The translations under genes were made by a program, and so were the position numbers. Below are positions 4,233 to 5,954 of a DNA stretch of 5,954 nt, in pieces. Positions within the stretch are counted from its first letter, which is position 1. Every line of letters starts with the position of its first letter. The stretch lies in the NCBI GenBank assembly GCA_021799835.1, contig JAJYZQ010000031.1, positions 1 through 5,954 on the forward strand, in the 5' to 3' direction. This DNA is from a bacterium. GTDB taxonomy: Bacteria; Patescibacteriota; Minisyncoccia; JAJYZQ01. The notes beneath the pieces are model-generated. The model was not told the DNA's origin and made no database searches. It saw nothing but the letters and a program-made list of their open reading frames with translations.

Positions 4233-5954
4233 ATGACATCCACAAAACATCCCACCGTCATCATTTTGCAAAACAACCCCGATTTTATAGAGCGGGGTGT
4301 TTTGTGGTATCAAGAAAATGAAGCAAAGATCCTGCAGAATATCAAAACGAAACTGTGGTGGAGCGATCACTCGCTTTTCTTAGAGGAGGGCGCTTTGTGG
4401 CCGCTCCACGCTGCTATTCAACGACTTTCTGATCTTGGATATCAGCGCGTTCATACGCTTCAATATAAGGGGGAATATAGCGTGCAGGGAAATGTGCTTA
4501 TGGTAGCGCCGGTAAATGCAGGCGGCATATACACCGTAAATTTTTGGGGCAATGAAGTGGAGCAGATCACCTTTGCCGCGGAAAAGCTTCCTGTAGCGCC
4601 TCACGCGGATAAAAAAGGTTTAGAGAGTTTGCTCAAAACCCTCCATACGGGAGCGTATGTGGTGCATATTAATCACGGCATCGGCATTTATAAAGGCATT
4701 CAAAAGGATCCTGATGGCACGGAATATTTCATCATAGAATATGCGCAAGGGGACCGGCTTATCGTGCCGATGGATCTCTATCAAAAACTCTCACTTTATT
4801 TATCGTGGAATAAGCCGACTATTCATCGCCTCGGCAGTTCTTCCTGGAGCGTTACCAAGAAAAAAGTAAAAGAAGATACCGTGAAGCTCGCACGCGACCT
4901 CTTAGAGCTCTATAAGCAGCGGGAAGTTTCCACACGTACGGCATATCAAGCGGATGACGGGGCAGAAAAAGAATTTGTGGGCAGTTTTGAGCATCTGGAA
5001 ACGAGCGGCCAACAAAAAGCCATCAACGAAACGCTTGCCGATCTTGAGCGCGCCGAACCGATGGACCGCCTGGTATGCGGCGATGTAGGGTTTGGAAAAA
5101 CAGAAGTGGCGTTGCGTGCAGCATTCCGTGTAGCTCTGAACGGCAAACAAGTTGCCTTTATGGCGCCAACCACTATTCTTGCCGTGCAGCACTACCAAAA
5201 TATTTCCGCGCGGTTTCAAAATTTTCCTTACACGGTAAAATTGTTGAATCGGTTTACGCCAGCTGAAGAAGCACAACAGATCACTGCAGGCCTGGCAAGT
5301 GGCGCGGTTGATATTGTAGTGGGCACGCATCGGCTGCTCTCGCGCGATGTGCAGTTCAAGGATCTGGGCTTGGTTATTGTTGATGAAGAGCAGCGCTTTG
5401 GCGTGAAGCAAAAAGATGCGTTCAAAGCTATGCGCCATAGCGTGGATATGCTGAGCTTAAGTGCTACTCCTATTCCGCGCACCCTCTATTTTTCTCTGAC
5501 CGGGCTTCGTGATATTTCAAATATTGAAACGCCTCCTCCTGAGCGCATTCCCATTAAGACCCACGTGCAGCCGTTTTCTCCGGACGCGGTGAAACGCGCA
5601 ATTCTGTTTGAGCTGGAACGCGGCGGACATATTTTTTATTTGCACAACCGCATAGAGACCATTGGCAGTACCGCGCATATGCTTGCTGACCTGGTGCCGT
5701 CACTGCGGATGCGCGCGGTGCACAGCAAATTGCCCGAGCATGAATTGCTTTCGGTGACGGAAGATTTTCTTGCCGGAAAATTTGACCTTCTGATCACAAC
5801 GACTATTATTGAAAATGGCCTGGATATGCCGAATGTGAATACGCTTATCGTGGAGGACGCGACGAAACTCGGCTTATCGCAAGCGCATCAACTGCGCGGG
5901 CGGATCGGCCGGCGGAATGAACAAGCGTATGCATATTTCTTTTATCCGTCACGC
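4233..5954 (+). CDS. mfd: Transcription-repair coupling factor with reduced N-terminus (3' end outside window)
   Basis: ATP-driven DNA translocase that pushes stalled RNA polymerase off DNA and normally recruits UvrA. The frame is open to the window edge (574 codons seen). Residues 55-118 resemble the D2 part of the UvrB-like module ([24 protein letters not shown]). Residues 139-230 form the RNA-polymerase-interaction (CarD/TRCF) domain with the signature [13 protein letters not shown] (143-155), then the relay helix. Helicase motifs follow: ETSGQQKAI (256-264; Gly replaces the usual Asp), Walker A GDVGFGKT (283-290), [11 protein letters not shown] (311-321), DEEQ (384-387), [10 protein letters not shown] (409-418), [10 protein letters not shown] (522-531) and QLRGRIGRR (553-561). 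In E. coli Mfd about 470 residues precede the interaction domain; here about 140 do, with D1a and D1b absent. An in-frame TAG at 4224 rules out an upstream start without readthrough. D7 and the end of the translocation motif lie beyond the window. Confidence 0.93.
   Translation, partial: MTSTKHPTVIILQNNPDFIERGVLWYQENEAKILQNIKTKLWWSDHSLFLEEGALWPLHAAIQRLSDLGYQRVHTLQYKGEYSVQGNVLMVAPVNAGGIYTVNFWGNEVEQITFAAEKLPVAPHADKKGLESLLKTLHTGAYVVHINHGIGIYKGIQKDPDGTEYFIIEYAQGDRLIVPMDLYQKLSLYLSWNKPTIHRLGSSSWSVTKKKVKEDTVKLARDLLELYKQREVSTRTAYQADDGAEKEFVGSFEHLETSGQQKAINETLADLERAEPMDRLVCGDVGFGKTEVALRAAFRVALNGKQVAFMAPTTILAVQHYQNISARFQNFPYTVKLLNRFTPAEEAQQITAGLASGAVDIVVGTHRLLSRDVQFKDLGLVIVDEEQRFGVKQKDAFKAMRHSVDMLSLSATPIPRTLYFSLTGLRDISNIETPPPERIPIKTHVQPFSPDAVKRAILFELERGGHIFYLHNRIETIGSTAHMLADLVPSLRMRAVHSKLPEHELLSVTEDFLAGKFDLLITTTIIENGLDMPNVNTLIVEDATKLGLSQAHQLRGRIGRRNEQAYAYFFYPSR

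Noticed and set aside
4902..5438. Reverse-strand open frames of up to 178 codons opposite mfd
   Set aside because: The + strand here encodes the conserved helicase motifs of Mfd; the reverse frames are antisense shadows without start context or motifs.
1..5954. Alternative genetic code with UGA as a sense codon, as in some Patescibacteria
   Set aside because: The five complete large-gene stops are all TAA and the small ORF uses TAG, so UGA is not seen as a stop. However, no gene has an in-frame TGA either, and Trp and Gly use their normal codons, so nothing supports recoding.

Overview
The window is a run of bacterial housekeeping genes, all on the + strand and tightly packed apart from one 343-base gap. 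The order is leuS (3' part only), tsaC/ywlC, glyA, a PAP2-family phosphatase, pth, a structured non-coding stretch, a 35-codon acidic small ORF, and mfd (5' part only, running off the right edge). The base composition is moderate and becomes clearly AT-rich between pth and mfd. Almost no start codon has a Shine-Dalgarno sequence. This, together with the compact layout and a very short Mfd, suggests a reduced-genome lineage such as the Patescibacteria (CPR). That placement is an inference; no taxonomic marker settles it.

Region 1 to about 3890 is ordinary: translation and one-carbon functions (leucyl-tRNA synthetase, threonylcarbamoyl-AMP synthase for the t6A tRNA modification, serine hydroxymethyltransferase, peptidyl-tRNA hydrolase) plus a membrane lipid-phosphate phosphatase. 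The family catalytic motifs are all visible, with one substitution of note in Pth (Lys at the position of E. coli Asn114). Short inverted repeats lie at the tsaC start codon and upstream of glyA.

Region 3885 to 4232 is the most interesting part. A 17-bp helix, whose 5' arm overlaps the pth stop codon, encloses two internal hairpins, giving a three-way-junction RNA of about 110 nt (or a small inverted-repeat element). It is followed by two palindromes, a candidate promoter, a 12-nt direct repeat, and a hairpin that presents the start codon of the acidic small ORF in its loop. The small ORF is in the same frame as mfd and is separated from it by one UAG and two codons.

Region 4233 to 5954 encodes a transcription-repair coupling factor with an intact RNA-polymerase-interaction domain and superfamily 2 translocase motifs. 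Its UvrB-like N-terminal module is cut down to about 140 residues. Only a degenerate D2-like segment remains, and the residues expected to bind UvrA are replaced. The working idea is that this locus encodes a minimal Mfd that acts on stalled RNA polymerase but may not recruit UvrA in the usual way, with its own leader RNA and an acidic micropeptide in cis.
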